Notes under the pieces: generated by a model
What the model was told of the DNA's origin: nothing
What the model saw: the letters and a program-made list of their open reading frames with translations, nothing else
Databases searched by the model: none
Origin: Herbidospora daliensis
Lineage (GTDB): Bacteria > Actinomycetota > Actinomycetes > Streptosporangiales > Streptosporangiaceae
Reading direction: 5' to 3'
NCBI RefSeq assembly: GCF_001570585.1
Contig: NZ_BBXF01000005.1
Location: forward strand, 868,001-932,000
Length of the DNA: 64,000 bases
Shown here: positions 1-7,824 of the stretch, in pieces
Layout of the letters: each line of letters starts with the position of its first letter
Position numbering within the stretch: the first letter of the stretch is position 1
Position numbers and translations under genes: made by a program

Positions 1-234
1 GACGTCGTCGTGCCCGAACTCGGCGGCGACTTCGGCGCCCGGGTCGAGCGCCAGGCCGCCGTCCTGGGCGACCGCCACAACCTGGTGAAAGTCCAAACCG
101 AGGGCCTGTACGACGCCCTGAAGGCCTCCCCCGTAGGTCTGTCGACCATGGGCCGCAAACTCGACGAAGACCTGGCCTACTTCCTCACCTCGGCGGCCGC
201 CGGCCGCCACGCCGCCACCCTCCTGCCCGCCTGA
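1..234 (+). CDS. C-terminal part of a probable DUF3866-type protein
   Basis: The frame is open from base 1, so the gene starts left of the window; 77 residues are visible. The tail STMGRKLDEDLAYFLTSAAA followed by GRHAA resembles the C terminus of the actinobacterial DUF3866 family of unknown function, which I recall from memory only. No catalytic motif is visible. A strong intrinsic terminator follows 40 bp after the stop, so this is the last gene of a rightward transcript that meets the leftward proteasome-side transcript. The family assignment is uncertain; the reading frame itself is well supported. Confidence 0.5.
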   Translation, partial: DVVVPELGGDFGARVERQAAVLGDRHNLVKVQTEGLYDALKASPVGLSTMGRKLDEDLAYFLTSAAAGRHAATLLPA

Positions 235-273
235 CCGGAAGCCCGACTGGCCGGAAGCCCGCCTGACCGCCAG

Positions 274-312
274 CCCGGCGATCAGGGCCCCTGTTCCCGA
301 TCGCCGGGTTTT
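274..312 (+). terminator. intrinsic terminator after the DUF3866-like gene
   Basis: A perfect 10-bp stem (CCCGGCGATC at 274-283 with GATCGCCGGG at 299-308), a 15-nt loop and a TTTT run immediately after the stem on the plus strand. It lies 40 bp downstream of the stop codon at 234. Confidence 0.8.
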
Positions 313-515
313 CCGGGTGATGCGACATCCGCACCGATCGGCGGCCCTGAGCGGCTCTTGGGCCTCAGATGTGCCGTGGCGGGGCGGACCGGGCGCGGCC
401 GGTCGGCGCCGGTTGCGGCGCGGGGCGGAGGCGGCGGTCGGTGCCGAGCGGGCGGAGCCGTAACGGACCGGCGTTTGCACCCCTGGACGGCGCGGGAGGA
501 TGACCGCGACCCGAG
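313..515. other. intergenic, no gene seen
   Basis: About 200 bp of GC-rich sequence between the terminator and the stop of the DUF3291 gene. It contains no start with a ribosome binding site and no recognisable repeat. The short open frames across it look like composition artefacts. Confidence 0.5.
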
Positions 516-968
516 CTACCCCCGAGCACCGTTGGGTTCGTAGAACTCTTTGAAGGTGAAGGCGTCGGGGGTCGGGCCCTTCTGGCGGAGCAGGGTCAGC
601 CGGTTCCACGCCTCCTTGAGCGAGGGGATCTCGCCCTCCTCGACCCACCACATCACCGTGTAGGGCTCGGCCACGCGATGGAACCACTCGCGGCGGCGCT
701 GGAGGATCGCCAGGTGGGGCGAGCGGTAGACGAAGTTCCACAACGCGTCGCGCGACTCCCAGATCGAGTAGTTGATCAGCAGGTGGTCGCCGAACTCGTG
801 GGTGATGGTCTCTTCGGGGTCGTCCTCGTTGGCGATGGCGCGCCAGACGAAGCCGGGGGCGGCGTCGGCCTGGGTGTTCACGGGTTCGAGGGCGGCGACG
901 AACTCGGCCAGCAGGGGGTCGTCGACGGGCGCGCGCATGTGGGCGACGTTGAACTGGGCCAGATGCAT
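516..968 (-). CDS. DUF3291-type (dimeric alpha-beta barrel) protein
   Basis: A 150-residue protein beginning MHLAQFNVAHMRAPVDDP. The pattern, with an early HLAQFN strand, then DHLLINYSIWESRDALWNFVY, then LAILQRRREWF and VMWWV, is typical of DUF3291. That family adopts the ferredoxin-like dimeric barrel fold of antibiotic-biosynthesis monooxygenases. No cofactor ligand can be assigned, and the substrate is unknown. It lies 32 bp downstream of the cysteine-rich HTH regulator on the same strand, which itself follows the FKBP gene by 5 bp, so the three probably form one transcript. ATG start at 968 with a GAGG just upstream. Confidence 0.75.
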   Translation of the reverse strand: MHLAQFNVAHMRAPVDDPLLAEFVAALEPVNTQADAAPGFVWRAIANEDDPEETITHEFGDHLLINYSIWESRDALWNFVYRSPHLAILQRRREWFHRVAEPYTVMWWVEEGEIPSLKEAWNRLTLLRQKGPTPDAFTFKEFYEPNGARG

Positions 969-1000
969 GGCCTCACCGTCGCAAAGCGGGGGCCTCTATG

Positions 1001-1651
1001 TCAACTTTGATTTGTTTTAGAGTTCTCTTGGGGGAAGACGACGCAGCACTCCCCCGGACGGGGATCGAGCCGGGGCGCGCCGGGCTCCCCCCGGCCTTCG
1101 AGCAGCCCCCGGCAGAGGGAGAGGTTCATCGAGCACACCAGCAGCGGCTGCTCCTGGGCGAGCACGTGGAACGGGCAGTTGCGCAGCCGCAGCAGGCCCG
1201 CGTCGTCGTAGGGCTCGTAGCCGCGTTCGGCGAGCAGTTCGGGCAGCGTCGCGGCGGCGCTCTCGGCCCCCAGACGCGCGCCGATGCGGTGGGCGGCCTT
1301 CTCGGCCACCTCGTCGCCGCCCAGCAGGTCGACCACCTCGGCCAGCACCAGGGCCAGAGTCCGGTAGTCGCGCGGCGGCACGCTGACGACGTGCTCCCCT
1401 GGCGCCCGGCGGTAGACCTTCGCGGGACGGCCGCTGCCGGGACCCTTCTTCTCGGTCAGCCGGGCGAAATCGGCCTCCAGCAGGCCCGCCTCGACAAGCT
1501 TGTCAAGATGAAAGGCCGCCAGGGGGCGCGCGACGCCGGCCGCTTCCGCGGCCTCGTTGCGCCCGACCGGGCGGCCTTTCGAGGTGACGAATCGGTAGAG
1601 CTCACGGCGGACGGGGTCGTTGAGGGCCGCGACCGCCGCGAGATCGTCCAT
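1001..1651 (-). CDS. winged-HTH regulator with C-terminal cysteine cluster (ArsR/SufR-like)
   Basis: A 216-residue protein. The N-terminal 85 residues form an ArsR/DeoR-type winged helix: LNDPVRRELYRFV, NEAAEAAGVARPLAAFHLDKLVEAGLL, then the wing GPGSGRPAKVYRR. The C-terminal part carries five cysteines: NCPFH, then LVCSMN 13 residues on, LSLC, and PGECCVVF. The spacing recalls regulators such as SufR that hold an Fe-S cluster or a metal. Cluster binding is inference from this pattern. ATG start 5 bp after the FKBP stop, so it should be translated from the same message. Plausible targets are its own operon and the following DUF3291 gene. Confidence 0.75.
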   Translation of the reverse strand: MDDLAAVAALNDPVRRELYRFVTSKGRPVGRNEAAEAAGVARPLAAFHLDKLVEAGLLEADFARLTEKKGPGSGRPAKVYRRAPGEHVVSVPPRDYRTLALVLAEVVDLLGGDEVAEKAAHRIGARLGAESAAATLPELLAERGYEPYDDAGLLRLRNCPFHVLAQEQPLLVCSMNLSLCRGLLEGRGEPGAPRLDPRPGECCVVFPQENSKTNQS

Positions 1652-1656
1652 GGTTC

Positions 1657-2691
1657 TTACAGGGCGCCGAGCACGTCGACGACGAACACCAGGGTGTCGG
1701 TGCCCTTGATGCCGGCGTCGGGCTGGCCGGCCTCGCCGTAGCCGAGGGCCGGCGGGATGGTGATCAGCACGCGGCTGCCGACGTTGACGCCGGTCAGGCC
1801 CTGCTTCCAGCCGGGCACGACCTGGTTGAGCGCGAACGAGGTCGGCTGCTTGCGCTCCCAGGAGCTGTCGAACTGCTTGTCGGTGCCCCAGATCTTGCCG
1901 GTGTAGTGGACCATCACCGTCTGGTTCTCGGCGACCTTCGGGCCGTCACCCTGGATGACGGTCTTGACCGTCAGGTCCTTCGGCGGCTGCGCGGAGGTCG
2001 TGGTGGTCAGCGTCGGGGCGGTGTCGCCACCGGGGTTGACAAGCTTGACACCCTCGATGCCGGGGTCGTTCGCCTTGCCCTCGGCGGCCTTGGCGGTCGC
2101 CGACACGACGTCGATGACCAGCACCTGCGAGCTGGTGGTGAAGTCGGTGCCCTGGCTCTTGGCCTGCTCGACCACGGCCGGGTCGATCGAGTCCTTGCCG
2201 ACCACGACGAGCACGCGACCGCCGGGCTTGCTGCCCAGCAGGCCGTCGTAGAGCGCCTTGGGCATCTGCTGCTGGCTGATCGGCACGAACTCGGCCTGGC
2301 CGGTGTCGTAGGCGGAGCCGGTGGCCTTGTTCTCCTTGCCGTCCCAGGTCCAGACGCTCACCTTGGCGACGAGCGTGTCGCCGTCGGCGGCGGCGGCGCC
2401 GCTGCCCTCGGAGATGACCCGGGTGGACGAGACCAGCGCCGGACCCCCCTTCGGGAAGGTCACGCTGGGCTTCTTGCCCAGGTCACCGGAGACCTTGATG
2501 TCTTTCGGGTCGGCGGCGGGGCCGACCGGGGCGGCCGCGGCGGCGCCCGACGAGGCGGCCGCGCTGGGCGCGGCGCTCGTGGCGGCGGCGGAAGGGCTGG
2601 CTCCGGTGGCCGTCTTCTGTGCGGTGCCGCACGCGACGGCGGACAGCAGCAAAGGAAGTGCGGCGGCGGCGATGGCCGTGCGGCGGCGCAT
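1657..2691 (-). CDS. FKBP-type peptidyl-prolyl isomerase lipoprotein
   Basis: A 344-residue exported protein. The start at 2691 is preferred over an upstream in-frame GTG at 2730 because it is preceded by TGAGGA at normal spacing and begins directly with the signal peptide MRRRTAIAAAALPLLLSAVAC, a lipobox (SAVAC) predicting lipid attachment. An Ala/Ser-rich linker follows. Then comes a degenerate FKBP-like half (about 85-215) and a canonical C-terminal FKBP domain (about 235-344) with VMVHYTGKIW, FDSSWERKQPTSF, VVPGWKQGL, GSRVLITIPPALGYG. It should catalyse prolyl isomerisation of exported proteins. One or two FKBP genes commonly follow pafA in actinobacteria, as here. Confidence 0.9.
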   Translation of the reverse strand: MRRRTAIAAAALPLLLSAVACGTAQKTATGASPSAAATSAAPSAAASSGAAAAAPVGPAADPKDIKVSGDLGKKPSVTFPKGGPALVSSTRVISEGSGAAAADGDTLVAKVSVWTWDGKENKATGSAYDTGQAEFVPISQQQMPKALYDGLLGSKPGGRVLVVVGKDSIDPAVVEQAKSQGTDFTTSSQVLVIDVVSATAKAAEGKANDPGIEGVKLVNPGGDTAPTLTTTTSAQPPKDLTVKTVIQGDGPKVAENQTVMVHYTGKIWGTDKQFDSSWERKQPTSFALNQVVPGWKQGLTGVNVGSRVLITIPPALGYGEAGQPDAGIKGTDTLVFVVDVLGAL

Positions 2692-2766
2692 GTGAAAGTC
2701 CTCAGGAATATGACAGCGGGTTCGGGTCACACTACCCGAACCCGCCGTCTGCCCGTCGTAAGGAGA

Positions 2767-4125
2767 TCACATTCCCGCGATCAGCTTGTCGACCCGTTCG
2801 TCAACACTTCGGAATGGGTCTTTGCAGAGAACGGTCCGCTGCGCCTGGTCGTTGAGCTTCAGGTGCACCCAGTCGACGGTGAAGTCGCGCCGCTTCTCCT
2901 GGGCCTTGCGGATGAACTCGCCGCGCAACCGGGCCCGCGTGGTCTGCGGCGGGACCGACTTCGCCTCGAAGATCTTGATGTCGGACGCGACCCGCTCGAC
3001 CGACCCCCGCTTCTGCAGCAGGTAGAACAGCCCGCGCTTGCGGTGCACGTCGTGGTAGGCCAGATCGAGCTGGGCCACCCGCGGCGAGGAGAGCGGGAGG
3101 TCGTACTTCTTTCTGTAACGTTCAATCAGCTGGTATTTCGTGACCCAGTCGATCTCCCGCGAGACCAGGTCGAGGTCGCCGGTCTCCACGGCGCGCAGGG
3201 TGCGCTCCCAGAGTTCCAGCACCCGCTTGCTGATCTCGTCGCCGCCGCGGCGGTCGACGAAGTCCTTCGCCTTGCCGAGGTACTCCTGCTGGATCTCCAG
3301 CGAGGACGCCTCGCGGCCGTTGGCCAGCCGCACCCGGCGGCGGCCGGTCATGTCGTGGGAGACCTCGCGGATCGCCCTGATCGGGTTCTCCAGCGACAGG
3401 TCGCGCATCACCACGCCCGCCTCGATCATGCGCAGCACCAGGTCGGTGGCGCCGACCTTGAGCAGCATGGTGGTCTCGCTCATGTTGGAGTCGCCCACGA
3501 TGACGTGGAGCCGGCGGAAACGCTCGGCGTCGGCGTGGGGTTCGTCGCGGGTGTTGATGATGGGACGGCTGCGCGTCGTCGCCGACGACACGCCCTCCCA
3601 GATGTGCTCGGCGCGCTGGGAGACGCAGTAGACGGCGCCGCGCGGGGTCTGCAGCACCTTGCCGGCCCCGCAGATGATCTGCCGGGTGACCAGGTAGGGG
3701 ATCAGGACGTCGGCCAGGCGGCCGAACTCGCCGTGCCGGCCGACGAGGTAGTTCTCGTGGCAGCCGTAGGAGTTGCCGGCCGAGTCGGTGTTGTTCTTGA
3801 AGAGGTAGATGTCGCCGGCGATGCCCTCCTCGCGGAGGCGCTTCTCGGCGTCGACGAGCAGCCCTTCGAGAATGCGCTCGCCCGCCTTGTCATGGGTGAC
3901 CAGCTCCACGACGTTGTCGCATTCAGGGGTGGCGTACTCAGGATGGCTGCCGACGTCGAGGTAGAGACGGGCGCCGTTGCGGAGGAAGACGTTGCTCGAT
4001 CGGCCCCAGGACACCACTCGCCGGAACAGGTAGCGGGCCACCTCGTCGGGGGACAGCCTGCGCTGACCCCGGAACGTGCAGGTGACGCCGTACTCGTTCT
4101 CCAGCCCGAAGATGCGACGATCCAT
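2767..4125 (-). CDS. pafA: Pup-protein ligase PafA
   Basis: A 452-residue ATP-dependent ligase that joins the C-terminal glutamate of Pup to substrate lysines. The N terminus [16 protein letters not shown] is the family hallmark. The catalytic aspartate falls at residue 57 in [35 protein letters not shown] and [15 protein letters not shown] are the conserved carboxylate-amine ligase core, and the C-terminal domain runs to IAGM. ATG at 4125 matches the homologous start; a GTG one codon upstream is also possible. TAGGGT lies six bases before the ATG, compatible with a leaderless transcript. pafA is separated from prcA by two unrelated genes and so is probably transcribed on its own, with FKBP downstream. 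Confidence 0.97.
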   Translation of the reverse strand: MDRRIFGLENEYGVTCTFRGQRRLSPDEVARYLFRRVVSWGRSSNVFLRNGARLYLDVGSHPEYATPECDNVVELVTHDKAGERILEGLLVDAEKRLREEGIAGDIYLFKNNTDSAGNSYGCHENYLVGRHGEFGRLADVLIPYLVTRQIICGAGKVLQTPRGAVYCVSQRAEHIWEGVSSATTRSRPIINTRDEPHADAERFRRLHVIVGDSNMSETTMLLKVGATDLVLRMIEAGVVMRDLSLENPIRAIREVSHDMTGRRRVRLANGREASSLEIQQEYLGKAKDFVDRRGGDEISKRVLELWERTLRAVETGDLDLVSREIDWVTKYQLIERYRKKYDLPLSSPRVAQLDLAYHDVHRKRGLFYLLQKRGSVERVASDIKIFEAKSVPPQTTRARLRGEFIRKAQEKRRDFTVDWVHLKLNDQAQRTVLCKDPFRSVDERVDKLIAGM

Positions 4126-4195
4126 CACCTCACCCTATTCCCAGATCCGTCGTGTGCGGTAGGAAACTCATGGTCGTCTACATTCCCCGCGAACC

Positions 4196-4819
4196 TCAGT
4201 AATAGATCTCGACGACCTTCACGATCTGGCCACTCTTCACGGTGATGAGCGAGGTGGGCTCTCCCTGGGCGGCGAGCTCCAGCAGCCGCTCGCGCGGGCA
4301 CTTCTCGGTGCCGAGGGCGGCGGAGTTGATCGTCTGGTCGTTCCCCTTGCAGCCGACCGCGCTGAGGAACACCACGTCGGAGGCGATCGGGGCGGCGTAG
4401 GTCATGCCGCCCTCGGGCCCGACGAAGTCCCCGCTCGCGTACCGGACCGGGACGTAACGCGCCTCGTCGCCCTCAAGCGAGACGATCCGCCCGCGCAGCA
4501 CGCCGTCGGCGCTCGGGGACATCTGGTTGAAGTCGTGGCCCTCGTCGTACTGGAACTTGGCCGACTTGATCTTCGGGACCCTCCCCGAGATCGGGTCCTC
4601 CTTGTCGACGTCGGCGCTCACCTGGGGCGTCTGGGTCGGCGCGGCGCTCTCCGTGGGCTCGGCGACCGTCTCGCTCGGCTGCGGCGCCGGGGGCGTGACG
4701 GTCTCGGTGACCGTCGCGGTGACCGTGGGAGCGGGGGCCGCCGTCTCGGCCGGAGCGGAACAGGCGGCAAGCGGGAGGACGGCCAGGGCCAGCAGGGCCC
4801 GCCGGAATGTGATCGTCAT
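4196..4819 (-). CDS. hypothetical lipoprotein
   Basis: A 207-residue protein with a signal peptide and lipobox (VLPLAACS, predicted lipidated Cys about residue 20), then a low-complexity Ala/Thr/Pro/Val linker to about residue 75, then a compact C-terminal domain of about 130 residues with two cysteines (AVGCKGND and TEKCPRE) that could form a disulfide outside the cell. I do not recognise the domain. It sits between the proteasome core genes and pafA on the same strand. TAGGCT nine bases upstream of the ATG is a plausible -10, giving a very short leader. Function unknown. Confidence 0.75.
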   Translation of the reverse strand: MTITFRRALLALAVLPLAACSAPAETAAPAPTVTATVTETVTPPAPQPSETVAEPTESAAPTQTPQVSADVDKEDPISGRVPKIKSAKFQYDEGHDFNQMSPSADGVLRGRIVSLEGDEARYVPVRYASGDFVGPEGGMTYAAPIASDVVFLSAVGCKGNDQTINSAALGTEKCPRERLLELAAQGEPTSLITVKSGQIVKVVEIYY

Positions 4820-5037
4820 AGCGGGACGAGCCTAGCGAAACCCGTGTTAAGTCCGCGCAAGTTGGTGTTTATGGTGGAACCCGAAAAATCCTCGGCACCG
4901 TCCGTGGTGAAGAACCTTTTCCGTTACGGCTCCGCCTGGCCGGCCACCCGACCGGGTCGGGCCACACACGGGGCCAGCGACAACACCTGCGGCTTCACCT
5001 ATTCAGGAGTCCGACCGCAAACTGGTGACGCGGCGAG
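4820..5037. other. intergenic; tail of the interrupted repeat frame
   Basis: No independent gene is seen. The minus-strand frame of the upstream repeat protein, if read past its TAG at 5146-5148, stays open through the tandem repeats and ends at TAG 4999-5001. Bases 4820-4860 hold the probable promoter of the lipoprotein gene. Confidence 0.5.
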
Positions 5038-5253
5038 CTCTGCGGAGCCGTGATCTGCCTTGGGTTCTGCGGAGCCGTGATCCGCCTTGGGCTCCGCGGG
5101 TCTGTGATCTGCTTCGGACTCCGCGTGGTCGTGACCAGCCTCGAACTAGGCGTGGTCGTGATCTGCTTCGGACTCCGCTGGGCCGTGACCTGCTGCGAAA
5201 TGCACGGGATCGGGACCTGCTTCGGACTCTGTGTGGTCGTCACCTGCTTCGGC
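5038..5253. repeat. 27-bp tandem repeat, eight copies
   Basis: Eight back-to-back 27-bp units begin at 5038, 5065, 5092, 5119, 5146, 5173, 5200 and 5227. Copies 1 and 2 differ at few positions; the others are more diverged. The unit length is a multiple of three. On the minus strand each unit encodes nine residues of the type S-E-A-D/G-H-D-H-A-E. Copies 5-8 lie inside the annotated protein. Copy 5 carries CTA where the other copies mostly have CTC, giving the TAG stop. Confidence 0.9.
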
Positions 5254-5583
5254 GAGGAGGCGGCGCAGGCGCCGGACTTCGGCGATCAGGCGGGGGACGT
5301 GCTGCCGGGCCTCGGCGATGAAGCGGGCGTTCTCGTCCCAGCGGCCGTCGGCGACGTCGACGTAGCGGGGTTGCTGGATGAGGGTGCCGGCCACGATCTC
5401 GTGGTGGTCGAAGTCAGGCCAGCGTTCACCGAGCTGGGTGTCGGGGGTGGTGCTGACCGCGACCAGGTTCATGGCCCAGTCATCGTCGAGTAGCCGCACA
5501 TACCAGGGGCCGGGGGTCGTGGCGTCGACCAGGTCCTCGATCGCGGCGAGTTCCTCGTCGGTCATCGGTCCGGCCGCTTCCAT
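5146..5583 (-). CDS. hypothetical protein with His/acid-rich 9-residue repeats at its C terminus
   Basis: A 145-residue protein. Residues 1-110 form a domain with DATTPGPWYVRLLDDDWAMN, a strand EIVAGTLIQQPRYVDVAD, then RWDENARFIAEARQHVPRLI, a layout seen in small phage-type (Ea22-like) and actinobacterial proteins of unknown function. The last 36 residues are four 9-residue repeats rich in Glu, Asp and His. Without the TAG at 5146-5148 the frame would continue through four more repeats to a stop at 4999, giving about 194 residues. GAGGAG lies nine bases before the ATG at 5583. Metal binding by the repeats is only a guess. Confidence 0.65.
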   Translation of the reverse strand: MEAAGPMTDEELAAIEDLVDATTPGPWYVRLLDDDWAMNLVAVSTTPDTQLGERWPDFDHHEIVAGTLIQQPRYVDVADGRWDENARFIAEARQHVPRLIAEVRRLRRLLAEAGDDHTESEAGPDPVHFAAGHGPAESEADHDHA

Positions 5584-5630
5584 GCGGGCGAGCTCCTCAT
5601 TCGCGGTGGCGGCGTGCCCGGAAACGGGGG

Positions 5631-5655
5631 CGCCCCGCCGATATACGGCGGGGCG
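5631..5655 (-). terminator. hairpin terminator downstream of prcA
   Basis: A perfect 10-bp stem (CGCCCCGCCG at 5631-5640 and CGGCGGGGCG at 5646-5655) with a 5-nt loop. It lies 28 bp past the prcA stop in the direction of transcription. There is no long T run, so it may act as an L-shaped or factor-assisted terminator, common in high-GC actinobacteria. It closes the pup-prcB-prcA unit. Confidence 0.7.
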
Positions 5656-5682
5656 GGCCCGTTCACGGGTCTTCGGGTGGGG

Positions 5683-6480
5683 CTACAGCGGTGGTTCGGA
5701 GCCCGTGTCGATGTCGCCCTCGGGGGCCGTGGGCGGGGGCTTCGGGCCGCCTTCGGCTGCGGGGGCGGCCGGGGTCTCGGGGGCGGCGGGTGTGGCGGGC
5801 GTGAGGAGGCGCTCCAGGCGGGGGCCGCTGAGGCGCAGGAACTTGCGGTGTTCGCGGTTGCGGTCGAGGACCGCCACCTCGAGCTGGGCGGCCGAGGGGC
5901 GTTCGCCGCCCGGTTCGGTCAGCGCGGTCAGGGCGGCGTCGAGGGCCTCGGCCAAGGGCGCGCCCGGACGGTAGCGCTCCTTCAGGCGGGTCGCGACCGT
6001 GTCGGACTGGCCGCCGATGACGGCCATGCCCTGCTCGTCGAAGACCGAGCCGTCGAAGGTGAGGCGGTAGATCTGGTCTTGGTCGGCCGACTCGCCGACC
6101 TCGGCGACGACGATCTCGACCTCGAGGGCCTTGATCGAGTCGGTGAAGATCATGCCGAGCTGGCTGGCGTAGACGTTGGCGAGCGCGCGGGCGGTGACGT
6201 CCTTGCGGTTGTAGTTGTAGCCGTTGACGTCGGCGTAGCGGATGCCGGCCTGGCGGAGGGTCTCGAACTCGTTGTAGCGGCCGACGGCGGCGAAGCCGAT
6301 GCGGTCGTAGATCTCGCTGATCTTGTGCAGCGCCTTGGACGGGTTCGGGGCCACCAGCAGGATGCCGTCGGCGTACTGGACCACGACCACGCTGCGGCCT
6401 CGGGCGATGCCCTTCCGCGCGTATTCCGCGCGGTCGCGCATGATCTGTTCAGGCGACGCGTAAGGGAACGGCATGGACAC
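5683..6480 (-). CDS. prcA: 20S proteasome alpha subunit PrcA
   Basis: A 265-residue alpha-type subunit that forms the outer gated rings of the 20S core and docks the ARC ATPase. The N-terminal gate and helix ([21 protein letters not shown]) and [20 protein letters not shown] are diagnostic. There is no catalytic N-terminal threonine. A Pro/Ala-rich tail of about 35 residues ends in GSEPPL and is longer than in some relatives. The GTG at 6480 is preferred because AAAGGA lies nine bases upstream; the ATG at 6474 would be 15 bases away. The gene starts 15 bp after the prcB stop and is followed by a hairpin terminator. Confidence 0.97.
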   Translation of the reverse strand: MSMPFPYASPEQIMRDRAEYARKGIARGRSVVVVQYADGILLVAPNPSKALHKISEIYDRIGFAAVGRYNEFETLRQAGIRYADVNGYNYNRKDVTARALANVYASQLGMIFTDSIKALEVEIVVAEVGESADQDQIYRLTFDGSVFDEQGMAVIGGQSDTVATRLKERYRPGAPLAEALDAALTALTEPGGERPSAAQLEVAVLDRNREHRKFLRLSGPRLERLLTPATPAAPETPAAPAAEGGPKPPPTAPEGDIDTGSEPPL

Positions 6481-6495
6481 CTGTGGGGTTCCTTT

Positions 6496-7332
6496 CTAGC
6501 GCAGCGGGGCGGTCGGCCCGTCGGGATCGATCATCCGGCCGGCCAGCAGCGTCTCGACGGCGGCGGTGACCTCCTCGTCGGGGAGACGGCGGAAGCCCTC
6601 GTCGGTGATGACCGCCACGACCGGCCAGATCTTGCGGGTCACGTCGGGACCGCCCGTCGCCGAGTCGTCGTCGGCGGCGTCGTAGAGCGCCTGAAGGACG
6701 GTCAGCACGGCCTCGTCGGGCGCGGCGTTCTCGCGGTAGAGCTTCTTCAGCGAGCCGCGCGCGAAGATCGAACCGGAGCCGATCGAGTGGTAGAGCTGGT
6801 GTTCGTAGGGGCCGCCGCCGACGTCGTACCCGAAGATGCGGCCGCCGCCGATCCGCTCGTCGTAGGCCGCGAAGATCGGGACGACGACCAGGCCCTGCAT
6901 GGCCGCGCCGAGGTTGCCGCGCACCATGGTCGCCAGGCGGTTGGCCTTGCCCTCGGTCGAGAGCGACCGGCCTTCGAGCTTCTCGTAGTGCTCGAGCTCG
7001 ACCTGGTAGAGGCGGGCCATCTCGATGCCGGTCGAGGCGGTGCCGGCGATGCCCATGCAGGAGTACTCGTCGGTCCGGAAGACCTTCTCCATGTCGCGGT
7101 TGGAGATCATGTTGCCCGAGGTGGCGCGCCGGTCGCCGGCCATCACCACGCCGCCCGCGCAGGTGATCGCCACGATCGTGGTCGCGTGGGGGATCTGCTC
7201 GCCGACGGGGGCGGGCAGCGCGTCGCGGTTGCCCGGGAGCATGTCCGGGGCGTAGCCACGCAGGAACTCCGTGAAGGACGAGGAACCCGTATTGGTGAAG
7301 AGGTTGTTCATCCAGGCCTGCTGAGATGCCAC
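6496..7332 (-). CDS. prcB: 20S proteasome beta subunit PrcB
   Basis: A 278-residue precursor of the catalytic subunit. A propeptide of 50 residues precedes [21 protein letters not shown]; Thr51 should become the N-terminal nucleophile after autocleavage. The conserved lysine is not assigned, but GDRRATSG and the [13 protein letters not shown] loop are typical. The residue before the cleavage site is Ala (PHA-TTI) rather than the Gly I recall as usual. The GTG at 7332 is supported by GGAGGGAG just upstream; an internal ATG at 7311 lacks this. It is separated from pup by 189 bp containing a strong hairpin. Confidence 0.97.
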   Translation of the reverse strand: MASQQAWMNNLFTNTGSSSFTEFLRGYAPDMLPGNRDALPAPVGEQIPHATTIVAITCAGGVVMAGDRRATSGNMISNRDMEKVFRTDEYSCMGIAGTASTGIEMARLYQVELEHYEKLEGRSLSTEGKANRLATMVRGNLGAAMQGLVVVPIFAAYDERIGGGRIFGYDVGGGPYEHQLYHSIGSGSIFARGSLKKLYRENAAPDEAVLTVLQALYDAADDDSATGGPDVTRKIWPVVAVITDEGFRRLPDEEVTAAVETLLAGRMIDPDGPTAPLR

Positions 7333-7454
7333 GCGACTCCCTCCTAGGTCGTGTTGTTTACGCCGACCCTACTCATGTGACAGCGCTGGTTGCACTCTTC
7401 CCGATCAGCTGACCGCGAACCGGGTTCATGATCGGTAATTTTCGGCGGAAACGA

Positions 7455-7493
7455 CTCGTCGCGGCCGGCGGAGGGTTCCGCGACCGCGACGAG
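7455..7493 (-). terminator. pup-prcB intercistronic hairpin (possible attenuator)
   Basis: A perfect 10-bp stem (CTCGTCGCGG at 7455-7464, CCGCGACGAG at 7484-7493) around a 19-nt loop, starting 28 bp after the pup stop on the minus strand. There is no T run. It could end a share of transcripts or protect the 3' end of pup mRNA, which would give more pup than prcBA message. That role is inference. Confidence 0.55.
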
Positions 7494-7521
7494 GGGCGTG
7501 GCGAGGTGGGCGTTGGCCCCT

Positions 7522-7731
7522 TTACTCGCCGCCCTTCTGCACGTAGGACCGGACGAACTCCTCGGCGTTCTCCTCGAGGACCTCGTCGATCTCGTCGAGG
7601 ATCGAGTCGACGTCGTCGCTGAGCTTCTCGTGGCGCTCCTGGACGTCGCTGCCCGACTGCTCCTCGACCTGCTCGGTCTCGGTCTCCTGCCGGCCCGTCT
7701 GCTTCTGACCGCCGGTGTCCCTGCTCGCCAT
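7522..7731 (-). CDS. pup: prokaryotic ubiquitin-like protein Pup
   Basis: A 69-residue, intrinsically disordered tag that is conjugated to lysines and threaded by ARC. The start is the ATG at 7731, because GGAGG lies eight bases upstream and falls inside the longer alternative that begins at a GTG at 7746. The C-terminal half SDDVDSILDEIDEVLEENAE then EFVRSYVQKGGE matches Pup. The last codon before TAA is GAG, so the protein ends GGE, already in the form PafA uses. Many relatives end GGQ and need Dop deamidation. The gene lies about 17 kb from dop, divergent from a membrane protein gene, so it must have its own promoter between 7732 and 7896. Confidence 0.97.
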   Translation of the reverse strand: MASRDTGGQKQTGRQETETEQVEEQSGSDVQERHEKLSDDVDSILDEIDEVLEENAEEFVRSYVQKGGE

Positions 7732-7824
7732 CGGTGATACCTCCACTCGGGGGACGTGTCTGCTTCATATCTTCCCCGAACCGACCGACAACTCGCCTGA
7801 ATCGCCATGCGATCTTCAAACGGG

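Noticed and set aside
5038-5253. Possible CRISPR array
   Set aside because: The 27-bp units are directly adjacent with no unique spacers, stay in one coding frame, and have no cas genes nearby.
7732-7746. Pup starting at GTG 7746 (74 residues)
   Set aside because: The ribosome binding site GGAGG lies within those extra codons and is correctly spaced for the ATG at 7731.
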